Source: Flavobacterium salilacus subsp. salilacus (GTDB taxonomy: Bacteria; Bacteroidota; Bacteroidia; Flavobacteriales; Flavobacteriaceae). From it: a stretch of DNA of 64,000 nt. Position numbers and translations under genes: made by a program. The notes under the pieces were generated by a model. That model was not told where the DNA came from, made no database searches, and saw only the letters and a list, made by a program, of their open reading frames with translations. Within the stretch, counting starts at the first letter, position 1, and each line of letters starts with the position of its first letter. Location of the stretch: NCBI RefSeq assembly GCF_004634195.1, contig NZ_SKBP01000010.1, positions 1-64,000 of the forward strand, given 5' to 3'. This document shows positions 36,334-45,581 of the stretch, one piece after another.

Positions 36334-36943
36334 CAATCCTGAGGCTTATATACAAGCAGAAAAAAAAGTAACAGCCATAAAAGGATTTTACTTTAACTTG
36401 CTCATATACATTATTACAAATTCGATACTGATATATTTTAACCTCGTTTACAATTCTCATTTTCATTGGGTATGGTATTCTGTGCTATTATGGGGAATAG
36501 GCATGTTACTGTACGGTATAGTAGTATTTGGTTACATACCATTTATGAACCGAAACTGGGAAGAACGAAAACTGAGAGAACTGATAGAAAAAGAGAATTT
36601 TAAAGAACAAGATATAAATAATGTAGCAGCACCATTAAACAAACAAATACAATATGATCGCGCCAAAAATAGAGTACGCGCTTTAAGGAATTTTTACAGA
36701 CACCTTACTGCCTATATATTAGTCATTATTGTTTTACTGGTAGTAATTTGGATAGGGTTACAAACAGGGCAGGACTTGTTTATGTATATTGCATATGGTA
36801 CAGCATTGGGTTGGAGTATAGGGCTTATTGTTCACGTCTCCAAAGTATTTGGGACTTCGTTGGTTATGGGTAAAGGCTGGGAAGAGCGAAAACTTAGAGC
36901 ATTAATGGAAAAAGAGCATGAGAAACGAACAAAATATAAATAA
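36317..36943 (+). CDS. 2TM domain protein (two modules in tandem)
   Basis: A 208-residue protein made of two consecutive 2TM modules: residues ~10-95 (AEKKVTAIKGFYFNLLIYII ... NWEERKLRELIEKEN) and ~110-205 (RAKNRVRALRNFYRHLTAYI ... GWEERKLRALMEKEHEKR). Starts inside the end of the previous gene and is itself overlapped by the next, so four genes form one tightly coupled transcript. An internal duplication of the single-module gene is the simplest origin. Confidence 0.85.
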   Translation: MKKNHNNPEAYIQAEKKVTAIKGFYFNLLIYIITNSILIYFNLVYNSHFHWVWYSVLLWGIGMLLYGIVVFGYIPFMNRNWEERKLRELIEKENFKEQDINNVAAPLNKQIQYDRAKNRVRALRNFYRHLTAYILVIIVLLVVIWIGLQTGQDLFMYIAYGTALGWSIGLIVHVSKVFGTSLVMGKGWEERKLRALMEKEHEKRTKYK

Positions 36944-37265
36944 TATGGAAAGGCCGTTAGAAGAACAAATGCGATATGATCGTGCAAAAAAGAGAGTGAA
37001 AGCTATAAAAGGTTTTTTTATGCACCTTACGGCTTATATATTAGTAAATGCTTTTTTACTGGTGCTAATTTGGGCAGGGCTGAAGCAGGGAGAAGCCTTT
37101 TTTACTTTTGGTCATTTCAGTACTGCTTTCTTTTGGGGGTTCGGGCTTCTGTTTCATGCTTTAGGCGTTTTCGGGGCAAATATGTTTTTAGGTAATAATT
37201 GGGAAGAACGCAAAATAAAAGAAATGATGCAGCAAGAGCATGATAAATCTCAAAAATGGGAGTAA
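36918..37265 (+). CDS. 2TM domain protein (one module)
   Basis: A 115-residue protein with one 2TM module: RAKKRVKAIKGFFMHLTAYI, a second helix around FFWGFGLLFHALGVFGANMF, and NNWEERKIKEMMQQEHDK. ATG 36918 overlaps the previous gene by 26 bp; ATG 36945, two bases after the previous stop region, is an equally good start. A tandem heptamer repeat starts 3 bp after its stop, then the response regulator gene. Confidence 0.82.
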   Translation: MRNEQNINNMERPLEEQMRYDRAKKRVKAIKGFFMHLTAYILVNAFLLVLIWAGLKQGEAFFTFGHFSTAFFWGFGLLFHALGVFGANMFLGNNWEERKIKEMMQQEHDKSQKWE

Positions 37266-37268
37266 ATA

Positions 37269-37331
37269 GAATTAAGAATTAAGAATTAAGAATTAAGAAT
37301 TAAGAATTAAGAATTAAGAATTAAGAATTAA
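37269..37331 (+). repeat. Nine perfect tandem copies of GAATTAA
   Basis: 63 bp made of nine identical 7-bp units, directly between the last 2TM gene and the response regulator (ATG 37381, 49 bp after the repeat). Because it is non-coding, copy number changes would alter spacing upstream of the regulator or read-through, not a reading frame. Confidence 0.95.
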
Positions 37332-37380
37332 GTTTTATACTAATAACTGTGAACTTTAACTTAACAATCATCAACTGGCA

Positions 37381-38139
37381 ATGAACGTTATTATTATTGA
37401 AGATGAAAAGCCGGCAGCAAGGCTGTTGCAGCGCAAACTACAAAAACTGGGCGTAGAGGCAAACATGATGTTGCACTCAGTAGAAGAGTCTGTAACATGG
37501 TTCAGCAATAACCGGCATCCCGATCTTATTTTTCTGGATATACAGCTTTCCGACGGACTTTCGTTCGAAATATTTGAAGCCATACAAATTAACAGCGCAG
37601 TTATTTTTACTACTGCTTATGATGAATATGCCCTGCGCGCATTTAAGCTGAACAGTATCGACTATTTATTAAAACCTATAGATGAGGATGATTTGGAAAT
37701 GGCTATCAGTAAGTACAGAGAGCACCGTCCGCAACCGCAAAACCTGTCGCTCGATTTTGAACAGATAAAACGCATGCTGGTAAACCCTATTGAAAAAAGC
37801 TACAAAAAGCGATTTACAATAAAGATGGGACAACGCTTAAAAGTAGTAAATGTAGAAGATGCTGAATGCTTTTTTAGCGAAAATAAAGGGACTTATATAC
37901 ATACTAAAGACAATAGGGACTATCTTTTAGAATGTACTTTGGAACAATTGGAAAGTGAGCTTGACCCGGAAAAATTTTATCGCGTGAGTCGAAAACATAT
38001 TGTAAACATAGATGCCATTAATGATATAGTAGTATATACAAACTCCCGTTTAAAAGTTATATTTCCCAGCTATAACGAAGATGAGGTTATTGTAAGCCGC
38101 GAGCGTGTAAGCGATTTCAGGCAATGGCTGGGTAATTAA
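37381..38139 (+). CDS. LytTR family response regulator
   Basis: A 252-residue regulator. Receiver domain: MNVIIIEDEKPAARLL with the acidic pocket, phospho-acceptor Asp53 in LIFLDIQLSDG, FTTAYDEYALRAF and the conserved LLKPID. After ~residue 140 a LytTR DNA-binding domain: FTIKMGQRLKVVNVEDAECF, FYRVSRKHIVNIDAINDI and VIVSRERVSDFRQWL. It is the cognate output protein of the LytS-like kinase at 34667, separated from it by the 2TM genes. Confidence 0.93.
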   Translation: MNVIIIEDEKPAARLLQRKLQKLGVEANMMLHSVEESVTWFSNNRHPDLIFLDIQLSDGLSFEIFEAIQINSAVIFTTAYDEYALRAFKLNSIDYLLKPIDEDDLEMAISKYREHRPQPQNLSLDFEQIKRMLVNPIEKSYKKRFTIKMGQRLKVVNVEDAECFFSENKGTYIHTKDNRDYLLECTLEQLESELDPEKFYRVSRKHIVNIDAINDIVVYTNSRLKVIFPSYNEDEVIVSRERVSDFRQWLGN

Positions 38140-38258
38140 TAGGACTGTTAATGAAAAACAGAAAACTGCTTTATAAACAGGTAATTCCATTTATTTGAAA
38201 TTAAATCCCCTTTATAAAACAGTTATCCTAAATAAAATGTGGTTCACAAAAAGCTATT

Positions 38259-38441
38259 CTATTCGAATAGCGATTTAATCTCTTTTTTTGTTTTTCCCAC
38301 TTTCTTTTCAATGCGTCCCCACATTTCATCTTCTTTACCTTCTTCATACAGCAAATCATCGTCTGTAAGTTCTGCATACTTTTGTTTAAGTTTTCCCTTA
38401 AACTCGTTCCAGTTTCCTTTAATCTCTTGTGAATTTGGCAT
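38259..38441 (-). CDS. CsbD-like stress protein
   Basis: A 60-residue soluble protein. [20 protein letters not shown] and [20 protein letters not shown] are the hallmark of the CsbD/YjbJ family, small proteins induced by general or osmotic stress with no known activity. Very charged and helical. Monocistronic between the response regulator and ctaA. Confidence 0.9.
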   Translation of the reverse strand: MPNSQEIKGNWNEFKGKLKQKYAELTDDDLLYEEGKEDEMWGRIEKKVGKTKKEIKSLFE

Positions 38442-38532
38442 GGCTTCTATTTTTTTAAGTTTTCTAATACTGTAAATTTAGTATGGGGTTTCTAAAATTA
38501 CTGCCAAAGCCGTGCTAAGGTTATCACAAAGT

Positions 38533-39552
38533 TTATTTACTTAGCCTGTGTAGCGTATAAACCATTGAAGTCAGCAGGAAGAAGGCAACCACTTGGTGTG
38601 CCAGCCCTAACCATAACGGAACTCTTAATAACAGTGTGAAAACTCCTAATATAAATTGTATAAATACAATTATCACAAGAGCATTTAACCCGTTTTTTTG
38701 TTGCGAATTCAAGATAAATTTCCTGCTTTTAAAATATAGAAATAGTATTGATCCTACTACAATGTAAGCCATTATTCGGTGTACAAATTGTACACCGCTT
38801 TGTCCCTCAGTTAATGCTGCGGCAAGAGTAGGTTTTTCTACAAAAATACTATCATGCATAAACTGCCCTTCACTCATTAGTGGCCAATGGTTATGTATAA
38901 GCCCCGCATTAAGCCCGGCTACAAAACCGCCATAAATGATTTGTATGAGTAATATAACTAAAGCAATACGAGCAATTTTTTTAAGCGGAGTTATCGCTGC
39001 TTTTCGTTCAGGATATATAATATCAAGAGCTACCCAAAGAGTGTATGCAAAAGTGATGAAAGCAAAAGTAAGGTGTAATGATAGCCTAAAGTGGCTCACA
39101 TCTGGGTTATCTATTAAACCGCTCTTTACCATAAACCAGCCAAAAAAACCTTGTAAAGCTCCCATGCCCAGTAGTATAAAGCATTTACCAATAGTAGCTT
39201 TGTCAAGCTTTTTGCGGATAAGAAAATATATAAATGGTAGTATAAATACAATACCTATTACACGACCTATGAGCCTGTGAAACCACTCCCAGAAATAAAT
39301 AAACTTATAATCATCCAGTGTAAAATCGTTATGGATGTTTATTTTTTGGTATTCAGGAAACTTTTTATATTCTTCAAAGGCATGCTCCCACTTTTCCTCA
39401 CTCATAGGAGGGAACGTATCGGTAACCAAATGCCAGTCGGTCATAGAAAGCCCTGAATTGGTAAGCCGGGTAATACCGCCCACTACTACCATTATAAACA
39501 CTAATATACAACCGGCAAGCAGCCAGGTAATAACAGCCTTGTTCTGTTTCAT
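38533..39552 (-). CDS. ctaA: Heme A synthase (COX15/CtaA)
   Basis: A 339-residue inner-membrane enzyme converting heme O to heme A for cytochrome oxidase. Eight membrane helices in two four-helix halves are visible. Heme-ligand His residues are in [15 protein letters not shown] and [13 protein letters not shown] (first half) and in [14 protein letters not shown] and [12 protein letters not shown] (second half); [16 protein letters not shown] is the family signature. Its ATG overlaps the cca stop by 4 bp (ATGA), so it is translated from the tsaC-cca transcript. Confidence 0.95.
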   Translation of the reverse strand: MKQNKAVITWLLAGCILVFIMVVVGGITRLTNSGLSMTDWHLVTDTFPPMSEEKWEHAFEEYKKFPEYQKINIHNDFTLDDYKFIYFWEWFHRLIGRVIGIVFILPFIYFLIRKKLDKATIGKCFILLGMGALQGFFGWFMVKSGLIDNPDVSHFRLSLHLTFAFITFAYTLWVALDIIYPERKAAITPLKKIARIALVILLIQIIYGGFVAGLNAGLIHNHWPLMSEGQFMHDSIFVEKPTLAAALTEGQSGVQFVHRIMAYIVVGSILFLYFKSRKFILNSQQKNGLNALVIIVFIQFILGVFTLLLRVPLWLGLAHQVVAFFLLTSMVYTLHRLSK

Positions 39553-41006
39553 AACTTAATGTTATTATTGTTTTTCAATCCCATTTTTTCTGCCTTTGCC
39601 ATCATAAAATCGTAAGCAGGCTGATATTCGTTGGGTATTTCACCTTCCAGTATCGCCTCTTTAATAGCTTCTTTAAGCACACCTATTTCCCTGCAGGGTT
39701 TCAGGCTAAAAGTTTCCATAATTTCCTCTCCGCTGATGGGCGGTTGAAAATTACGCACATGGTCGCGCTCCTCAACCTCTACAATTTTTTGACGTACTAT
39801 TTTAAAATTCTTATGGTACTTTTTAAACTTTGCAGCGTTTTTGGTGGTAATATCCGCTTCGCACAGCGTCATTAAGTTTTCTACATCATCGCCGGCATCA
39901 AATATCAACCTGCGCACTGCCGAGTCGGTAACAATATCCTGTGCCAACACTATAGGGCGAGAGCTTAGCATTACCATTTTTGCCACAAACTTCATTTTTT
40001 GGTTCAATGGCATGTGCAGTCTTTCAAACAGTTTTTTAACCATTTTTCCGCCAATAAATTCATGCCCGTGAAATGTCCACCCAATTTTTTTATGAAACTT
40101 TTTAGTCGGTGCTTTTCCAATGTCATGCAGCAGAGCAGCCCATCGCAGCCATACATCATCTGTATTCGGTACAATGTTATCTACTACCTCCAGCGTATGG
40201 TAAAAATTATCTTTATGGGTTTGTCCCTCCACTTCCTCTACACCTTGCAGCGCAGTGAGTTCGGGTAGTATAATGTGCAATAACCCGGTTTGATGCAACA
40301 GTTTAAAACCTATAGAGGGCACATCGGTCATTAATATCTTGTTCAGCTCATCTACTATACGCTCACCCGATATAATGTTGATACGCTCTTTATTTCGTGT
40401 TATCGCGTTAAGCGATTCCTCTTCTATCGTAAAGCCCAGTTGGGCAGCGAAGCGTATGGCACGCATCATTCGCAAGGGGTCATCCGAATAGGTAATATCC
40501 GGATCTAAAGGTGTACGGATAACTTTGTTATGTAAATCCTCAACACCGTTAAAAGGATCTATAAGTGTACCGAAATCTTCTTTATCCAATGAAAGTGCCA
40601 GTGCATTTATGGTAAAATCACGACGGTTTTGGTCGTCTTCCAACGTGCCGGTGGCTACCAGTGGTTTACGGCTCTCCCATTCGTATGATTCTTTGCGTGC
40701 GCCTACAAACTCAACATCTATAAAATCGTTAGGTTCGTTTTCATAGTGCAACATTGCGGTGCCATAGTTTTTAAATACCTGTACTTTTGGTTTATTGGGG
40801 AGCAGTTTTGCTACCTGTTGTGCCAAATCGATACCGCTGCCTACGGCAACAATATCAATATCTTTTTTGAAATTTCGTTGTAATAAAAAATCTCTTACAA
40901 AACCGCCGATAACGTAACTTTTCACGTTTAGTTGGGCAGCAGCTTGCGAGGTTATATTAAATATGTTGTTATTTAATGCTTGTTCGTATGAAATAGTCTC
41001 TTTCAT
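39549..41006 (-). CDS. cca: tRNA nucleotidyltransferase (CCA-adding) with HD domain
   Basis: A 485-residue class II polymerase adding or repairing the 3' CCA of tRNA. Nucleotidyltransferase core: [22 protein letters not shown] (catalytic DxD), [13 protein letters not shown] and [19 protein letters not shown]-terminal HD domain follows ([17 protein letters not shown] ... [11 protein letters not shown]), giving phosphohydrolase potential. Starts overlapping tsaC by one base (TAATG) and ends overlapping ctaA: tightly coupled. Confidence 0.94.
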   Translation of the reverse strand: MKETISYEQALNNNIFNITSQAAAQLNVKSYVIGGFVRDFLLQRNFKKDIDIVAVGSGIDLAQQVAKLLPNKPKVQVFKNYGTAMLHYENEPNDFIDVEFVGARKESYEWESRKPLVATGTLEDDQNRRDFTINALALSLDKEDFGTLIDPFNGVEDLHNKVIRTPLDPDITYSDDPLRMMRAIRFAAQLGFTIEEESLNAITRNKERINIISGERIVDELNKILMTDVPSIGFKLLHQTGLLHIILPELTALQGVEEVEGQTHKDNFYHTLEVVDNIVPNTDDVWLRWAALLHDIGKAPTKKFHKKIGWTFHGHEFIGGKMVKKLFERLHMPLNQKMKFVAKMVMLSSRPIVLAQDIVTDSAVRRLIFDAGDDVENLMTLCEADITTKNAAKFKKYHKNFKIVRQKIVEVEERDHVRNFQPPISGEEIMETFSLKPCREIGVLKEAIKEAILEGEIPNEYQPAYDFMMAKAEKMGLKNNNNIKL

Positions 41007-41581
41007 TAAGGGCGAATAACTTTTACCTGTAAATCATTGCCGAGTTTGATAATAGTTGATGGTTTGGCGGCAATTTTATCGTGATGCAAATTTACGACAT
41101 AGTCCACGCCATCCAAAATATGATGGTCTATTTCTTTAAAAGAATTTGGTGTTGGCATTCCGCCTATATTTGCCGACGTAGATACCAACGGTTTTTTCAT
41201 ACGCTCCATAAGTTTATAACAAAAAGGTTCTTTTACCAGGCGCACGCCAAGCGTGTTATCATTAGCTATAACGTTGGCAGCTACATTACGCGGATTATCA
41301 AGTATCAAGGTAGTAGGTTTATCGCTAAGTTCTATTATTTCCCATGCCACTTCGGGTATTTCTTTAAACACATTATACATCATGCGGTCGCTGTTCATAA
41401 GCACAATCATGCTTTTGCTTTCCTCACGTTGTTTCAGCTCATAAATTTTTTTTACGGCTTCGGCGTTCGTAGCATCACAGCCAATACCCCAAACGGTATC
41501 GGTAGGATAAAGGATAATCCCTCCGTTTTTTATTACTTCAAAAGCGTTGTGTACTTCGTCGTTTATATTTTGATCGCTCAT
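41006..41581 (-). CDS. tsaC: L-threonylcarbamoyladenylate synthase (Sua5/YrdC family)
   Basis: A 191-residue enzyme making threonylcarbamoyl-AMP from threonine, bicarbonate and ATP, for the t6A37 modification of ANN-decoding tRNAs. Motifs: [20 protein letters not shown], the basic [18 protein letters not shown] patch and [15 protein letters not shown] (STSAN). Short form lacking the C-terminal Sua5 extension. Neighbour cca also acts on tRNA; gap to the upstream aminotransferase is 6 bp. Confidence 0.92.
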   Translation of the reverse strand: MSDQNINDEVHNAFEVIKNGGIILYPTDTVWGIGCDATNAEAVKKIYELKQREESKSMIVLMNSDRMMYNVFKEIPEVAWEIIELSDKPTTLILDNPRNVAANVIANDNTLGVRLVKEPFCYKLMERMKKPLVSTSANIGGMPTPNSFKEIDHHILDGVDYVVNLHHDKIAAKPSTIIKLGNDLQVKVIRP

Positions 41582-41587
41582 AGCTAA

Positions 41588-42694
41588 TTAAATTTCAAAA
41601 TTGTTTATGGTTTCTACAATCGTTTTAATTTCCTCATCGGTTAGTACCGGGCTTATGGGTAAGCTCAATACTTCATTATGTATTTGTTCGGTTATAGGGA
41701 ATGATAAACTGTTCCATTCTTTATAAGCCTCTTGTTTGTGTGGCGGTATAGGATAGTGGATAAGGGTTTGTATTCCGCTTTCGGTTACATACTGCTGTAG
41801 TTTTGCCCTGTTTTTGGTACGAATGACATATAAGTGCCAAACGTGTTGGTTTTCATCAGTAGGCAATTCAGGTAGTATAATAGCAGGGTTGGTTATGTTC
41901 CGGCTATAATACTCCGCAATTTCCCTTCGTTTTTGGTTTTCTTCGTCCAAATAAGGCAATTTTGCATTGAGTACCGCAGCCTGTATTTCGTCTAATCGGG
42001 AATTAAGCCCCTGATATTTATTTACATATTTTTCTTCCGAACCATAGTTGGCAATAGCTTTGATGGTGTTTGCCAACGCTTCATCAGTAGTAGTTACGGC
42101 TCCGGCATCGCCCAGCGCGCCTAAATTTTTACCGGGATAAAAGCTAAAGCCCGCAGCATCGCCCAAGTTACCTGTTTTTATGCCATTCCACATTGCTCCT
42201 ATAGCCTGTGCATTATCTTCAATAATTTTCAGGTTATGTTTCACGGCGAGTTGTTTCAACTCCTCAGAAAATACAGCTTGCCCGTACAGGTGCACTATCA
42301 GTATGGCTTTTGTTTTTGCGGTAATTTTTTCTTCTATTTTACTGATGTCAATATTATAATTATCAATATCAGGTTCTACTAATACGGGAATAAGGTTGTT
42401 ATCGGTAACGGCAAGCACAGAGGCTATATAGGTGTTGGCAGGAACAATAACCTCGTCGCCATGCTGCATTATGCCAAGCTGTGTATAGGCTTTAAAAATA
42501 AGTCGCAGCGCATCCAGCCCGTTAGCAACACCTATGGCATGCTTTGTTCCGATATAGTGGGCAAGATTTTGCTCAAACTGTTTCACTTCTTCCCCAAAAA
42601 TATACCAACCGCTCCTGAAAGTTTTGAGCAGGCGGTGTTCAATTTCCTGCTGATGCAACAGGTTAATTTTTTGGAGGTCGAGAAACTTTATCAT
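41588..42694 (-). CDS. DegT/DnrJ/EryC1/StrS-family sugar aminotransferase
   Basis: A 368-residue PLP enzyme that probably aminates a nucleotide-linked keto-sugar for surface glycans, similar to FdtB/QdtB-type enzymes. [36 protein letters not shown] and the PLP-lysine region [20 protein letters not shown] are clear, followed by [20 protein letters not shown]. It heads an operon with tRNA and heme genes, an odd grouping, but faces the glycan cluster across a divergent promoter pair. Confidence 0.9.
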   Translation of the reverse strand: MIKFLDLQKINLLHQQEIEHRLLKTFRSGWYIFGEEVKQFEQNLAHYIGTKHAIGVANGLDALRLIFKAYTQLGIMQHGDEVIVPANTYIASVLAVTDNNLIPVLVEPDIDNYNIDISKIEEKITAKTKAILIVHLYGQAVFSEELKQLAVKHNLKIIEDNAQAIGAMWNGIKTGNLGDAAGFSFYPGKNLGALGDAGAVTTTDEALANTIKAIANYGSEEKYVNKYQGLNSRLDEIQAAVLNAKLPYLDEENQKRREIAEYYSRNITNPAIILPELPTDENQHVWHLYVIRTKNRAKLQQYVTESGIQTLIHYPIPPHKQEAYKEWNSLSFPITEQIHNEVLSLPISPVLTDEEIKTIVETINNFEI

Positions 42695-42714
42695 AAAATG
42701 GATTTATTATATGG

Positions 42715-42722
42715 CAAATTTA
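42715..42722 (-). promoter_or_regulatory. -7 element of the aminotransferase operon (TAAATTTG)
   Basis: Exact TAnnTTTG on the minus strand, 20 nt before the start codon at 42694. Confidence 0.6.
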
Positions 42723-42752
42723 CTTTTAATTTCCTTCATGTAAAAAATAACA

Positions 42753-42760
42753 TACTTTTG
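42753..42760 (+). promoter_or_regulatory. -7 element of the glycosyltransferase gene (TACTTTTG)
   Basis: Exact TAnnTTTG, 20 nt before ATG 42781, divergent from the element at 42715. Confidence 0.6.
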
Positions 42761-42780
42761 CTTGATATAAATTATAAAGC

Positions 42781-43842
42781 ATGGCAAAACCTACTACCCT
42801 ATACGTATTTCACAAATCAGGAAATAATAATCATTACATAGGTCTTGAAAAACTGATGGAGCAAAACAACGGTAAGGTTGTGTACAGGGAATTTTCTGTC
42901 GTGGGTAAGTTTTTCAGGAGTTTATTTAAATTACAATTTGGTTTGGTGAGCAAGCAATTTGTAAACGCCGGTTTTATGTTGAGCTTGATGCTCTCGAAAA
43001 ACAAAAAAGTGGTACTGGGTATTGCACCTTATGATTATAAGCTAACCAAATTATGTTCTTTATTAAAGAATCATCAGGTATATTACCATACTTCATGGAC
43101 GGTTTGGGACGGGACTTATTATCCGAAGAAAAAGCGTGTAACACCAAAGCTGATAGAGCGATGGAAGCAATTTATTGAGAAAGATATAAAACACATTTTT
43201 GCCGTATCGGGCGAAACCAAAAAGCAGCTTATTGCAAATTATGCTATTCCTGAGGAGAAAGTGAGTAATGTTTATCACTCTTTAGATAGTACTGTTTTTT
43301 ACTCACATCAGGCAAAGCCTGTTGGGGAGAATCTGAAATTCTTTTATGCGGGTAGATTAGTAAAGCAAAAAGGACTGGAAGAACTGTTAGCGTATTTTTC
43401 AGCCCATCCGGACAAAGTATTTACTATTGCTGGTGAAGGAGAACTAAAGGGTACTGTAGAAGACTACGCAAAACAATACAGTAATATTAATTTTGCAGGT
43501 TATATAAAGGACAGAAACAGGCTGGCAGATTATTACAGGGAGCACCAATATGTGGTATTGAATTCCTATAAAACTGAAAAGTGGGAAGAGCTTTTCGGGA
43601 TGGTATTAATAGAGGCTATGGGTTGTGGCGCTATTCCTATAGCTACAAACCATACAGGTCCCGAAGAAATTATTACAGACGGGTGGGATGGTTATCTTGT
43701 GGCTGAAGGAGAAATGACTGTTTTACTTAACACACTAACCCCTGAAAATTATTCGTCGGAAATGAGGCAACAAGCCATAAACCGAGCCCGACAGTTTTAT
43801 GTAAATAAAATAGCAGAACGATGGAAAGCTGTTTTATTATAA
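42781..43842 (+). CDS. Glycosyltransferase family 4 (GT-B fold)
   Basis: A 353-residue retaining GT-B enzyme. The C-terminal donor domain shows KFFYAGRLVKQKGLEELLAY, FTIAGEGELKGTVEDYA and the EX7E motif in WEELFGMVLIEAMGCGAIPI. The acceptor half is typical but divergent, with VYYHTSWTVWDGTYYP. Probably adds a hexose in LPS core or capsule. Its stop region overlaps the convergent DUF5672 gene by 6 bp. Confidence 0.9.
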   Translation: MAKPTTLYVFHKSGNNNHYIGLEKLMEQNNGKVVYREFSVVGKFFRSLFKLQFGLVSKQFVNAGFMLSLMLSKNKKVVLGIAPYDYKLTKLCSLLKNHQVYYHTSWTVWDGTYYPKKKRVTPKLIERWKQFIEKDIKHIFAVSGETKKQLIANYAIPEEKVSNVYHSLDSTVFYSHQAKPVGENLKFFYAGRLVKQKGLEELLAYFSAHPDKVFTIAGEGELKGTVEDYAKQYSNINFAGYIKDRNRLADYYREHQYVVLNSYKTEKWEELFGMVLIEAMGCGAIPIATNHTGPEEIITDGWDGYLVAEGEMTVLLNTLTPENYSSEMRQQAINRARQFYVNKIAERWKAVLL

Positions 43843-44631
43843 TGCCTCTTTTTCCGCTTTCGCGATAAGCGGCTCCCAAAAGGCACGTACTTTGGGTTTG
43901 TTAAACCCATGGCAGGCAAACGGCAGTTTACCTCCATTAATTTTTACACCAATATGGGGCTTACGGTCTATACTAAAGCCTACAGCTTCTTTATAATCCG
44001 GAATTTTCATATCGGTAAGGGTAGGAGCAACAAGGCTAAAGTAGATGTCTTCTATATGGTGGCTGTGTGGGTTTTTGTTTTCCTGCGCGTGTTGTATGCT
44101 TTCTGTTTGCTCAGTCGTTATTTCATACATTTTTGCCACTTTTCGTAACGAGAAACCTCCGTTACCCACTTTAAAAAAGTGTGCCGTACTCTTTTTTTTC
44201 TTTTTAAAGAAATTTCGTAAAACGAAAAGCCCTTTATTGATAAAATTCCTTTCGGATGCAAGCCATGGAGCGCCTATGTAATCATAACCTTTATCGCACC
44301 ATTTTAGCAGCTCGTCTTTAAAAACATATACATCCGTTTGGCATATCAGCATATATTCATAGTCCCTAAACTTTTCATAGAATATACCGGATAGCATCAG
44401 CTTGTTATAACCGCTTACGCCTTTAAAAAACTCATCATTAAAACGTATAACAGTATGTGTTACCTTATTTATAACGCTATCTAACGGAGAAAGATCCAGG
44501 CTTTGGGGGCATACCACAGCAAAGGTGTGATTGCCTAAAATAGCTATGCTGCGATGTAACGACATAAGGTCGTTATCACTTAGGGCGGTAGTATATATGG
44601 GTATTACTACAATTACTTTGTTTTGTGTCAT
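43837..44631 (-). CDS. DUF5672 protein, probable glycosyltransferase
   Basis: A 264-residue soluble protein. KVIVVIPIYTTALSDNDLMS, the GYNKLMLSGIFYEKF helix, YMLICQTDVYVFKDEL (a DxD-like acidic site) and GNGGFSLRKVAKM are typical of DUF5672, a GT-A-like family in glycan clusters. The closing PFACHGFNKPKVRAFWEPLI is also characteristic. Four bp downstream of the rhamnosyltransferase-like gene, so one operon. Donor sugar unknown. Confidence 0.8.
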   Translation of the reverse strand: MTQNKVIVVIPIYTTALSDNDLMSLHRSIAILGNHTFAVVCPQSLDLSPLDSVINKVTHTVIRFNDEFFKGVSGYNKLMLSGIFYEKFRDYEYMLICQTDVYVFKDELLKWCDKGYDYIGAPWLASERNFINKGLFVLRNFFKKKKKSTAHFFKVGNGGFSLRKVAKMYEITTEQTESIQHAQENKNPHSHHIEDIYFSLVAPTLTDMKIPDYKEAVGFSIDRKPHIGVKINGGKLPFACHGFNKPKVRAFWEPLIAKAEKEAL

Positions 44632-44635
44632 GAAA

Positions 44636-45490
44636 CTATTTTTTTAGTCTGTATATCCCTAAGGCTTTTTTCAGCATTTTGTTAAACAGCACCCAGTTTA
44701 CATACAGTCCGTTTTTAAAGCTCGTCCAAGCCCATTTGCTGTGTGGCAGTATATTTTTACTGATGTTAGCCTCCATAGCGGTCGAAAGGATAAAATCGCT
44801 CTTCACATCGTCCCATTTTACATTGCCATAGCCATCAAACTCGTTTACTTTATTCTTTTCGTGTATGATAGACATCCATAATCGTTTATCGGTTATCTGC
44901 ATAATACGGGTTTCCTTTTTCCAGTGATTATGGTCATTAAGCCATACCGTTTTTGGGTTGTCATTTTTCTCAATCAGGCTGATAAAAGGGTTAAAAATAT
45001 GCTCCTTTTTGCCCAGCATAATAACGGGTTTTATTTGTAACGAATAGCCTTTAATCACATCTATAGCCATGTAATCCTGCTTCTTAAACTTATTTTGAAC
45101 TTCGTTTATAAAGCTGTTACGAATGCAATCATCATTATCAATGCGGGATGTAATCAGGTAAGGAACACCCTTTGTTTCGGCAGTAATCAACTTTTTAATT
45201 TCCGGATAAAAAGCGGGCATTCCCTCTATATAAAACAGTTTTATATTGCTGTTACCCGCAATAAGGGCTTCAATTTTTTGCCTGTAAGCATTGGGTGTGG
45301 TTACATCAAAATAAATGAGCCATGTAAAATTCTTATTGGTTTGGGCTACTACTGACGGTAAGCAAAAATTTTCGAACAGCCAAAGTCGGTGTTCCAACCA
45401 TTCATCCGTAAGCAGGCTTTCGTTGTTTTTGGTAACATCCCACTTAGGGTTTTTAAGGTTAAAACGGGTAATTAGGTAATGGCTGAACAT
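44636..45490 (-). CDS. Putative rhamnosyltransferase-like glycosyltransferase
   Basis: A 284-residue protein of the Rhamno_transf-like group: MFSHYLITRFNLKNPKWD, WLEHRLWLFENFCLPSVVAQ, NFTWLIYFDVTTP and the metal-binding LITSRIDNDDCIRNSFI (DxDD). C-terminal SKWAWTSFKNGLYVNWVLFN suggests membrane association. The sugar transferred is not certain despite the family name. Divergent from the kinase gene at 45582. Confidence 0.8.
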   Translation of the reverse strand: MFSHYLITRFNLKNPKWDVTKNNESLLTDEWLEHRLWLFENFCLPSVVAQTNKNFTWLIYFDVTTPNAYRQKIEALIAGNSNIKLFYIEGMPAFYPEIKKLITAETKGVPYLITSRIDNDDCIRNSFINEVQNKFKKQDYMAIDVIKGYSLQIKPVIMLGKKEHIFNPFISLIEKNDNPKTVWLNDHNHWKKETRIMQITDKRLWMSIIHEKNKVNEFDGYGNVKWDDVKSDFILSTAMEANISKNILPHSKWAWTSFKNGLYVNWVLFNKMLKKALGIYRLKK

Positions 45491-45530
45491 ATATTGGTTT
45501 ATCGATTATTTGGTAAAAATAAAGCAATTA

Positions 45531-45562
45531 TTTGAAGCGTAAAATGCAAATGGTTACTTTTG
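45531..45562 (+). promoter_or_regulatory. Promoter TTTG-N20-TACTTTTG
   Basis: -33 TTTG (45531-45534) and -7 TACTTTTG (45555-45562) with a 20-bp spacer, 19 nt before ATG 45582; one of the best Bacteroidota promoters in the window. Confidence 0.7.
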
Positions 45563-45581
45563 TCTAAAATTGTAGCTGTTG

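Noticed and set aside
37269..37331. The GAATTAA array as a CRISPR
   Set aside because: Units are 7 bp and contiguous, with no spacers or cas genes.
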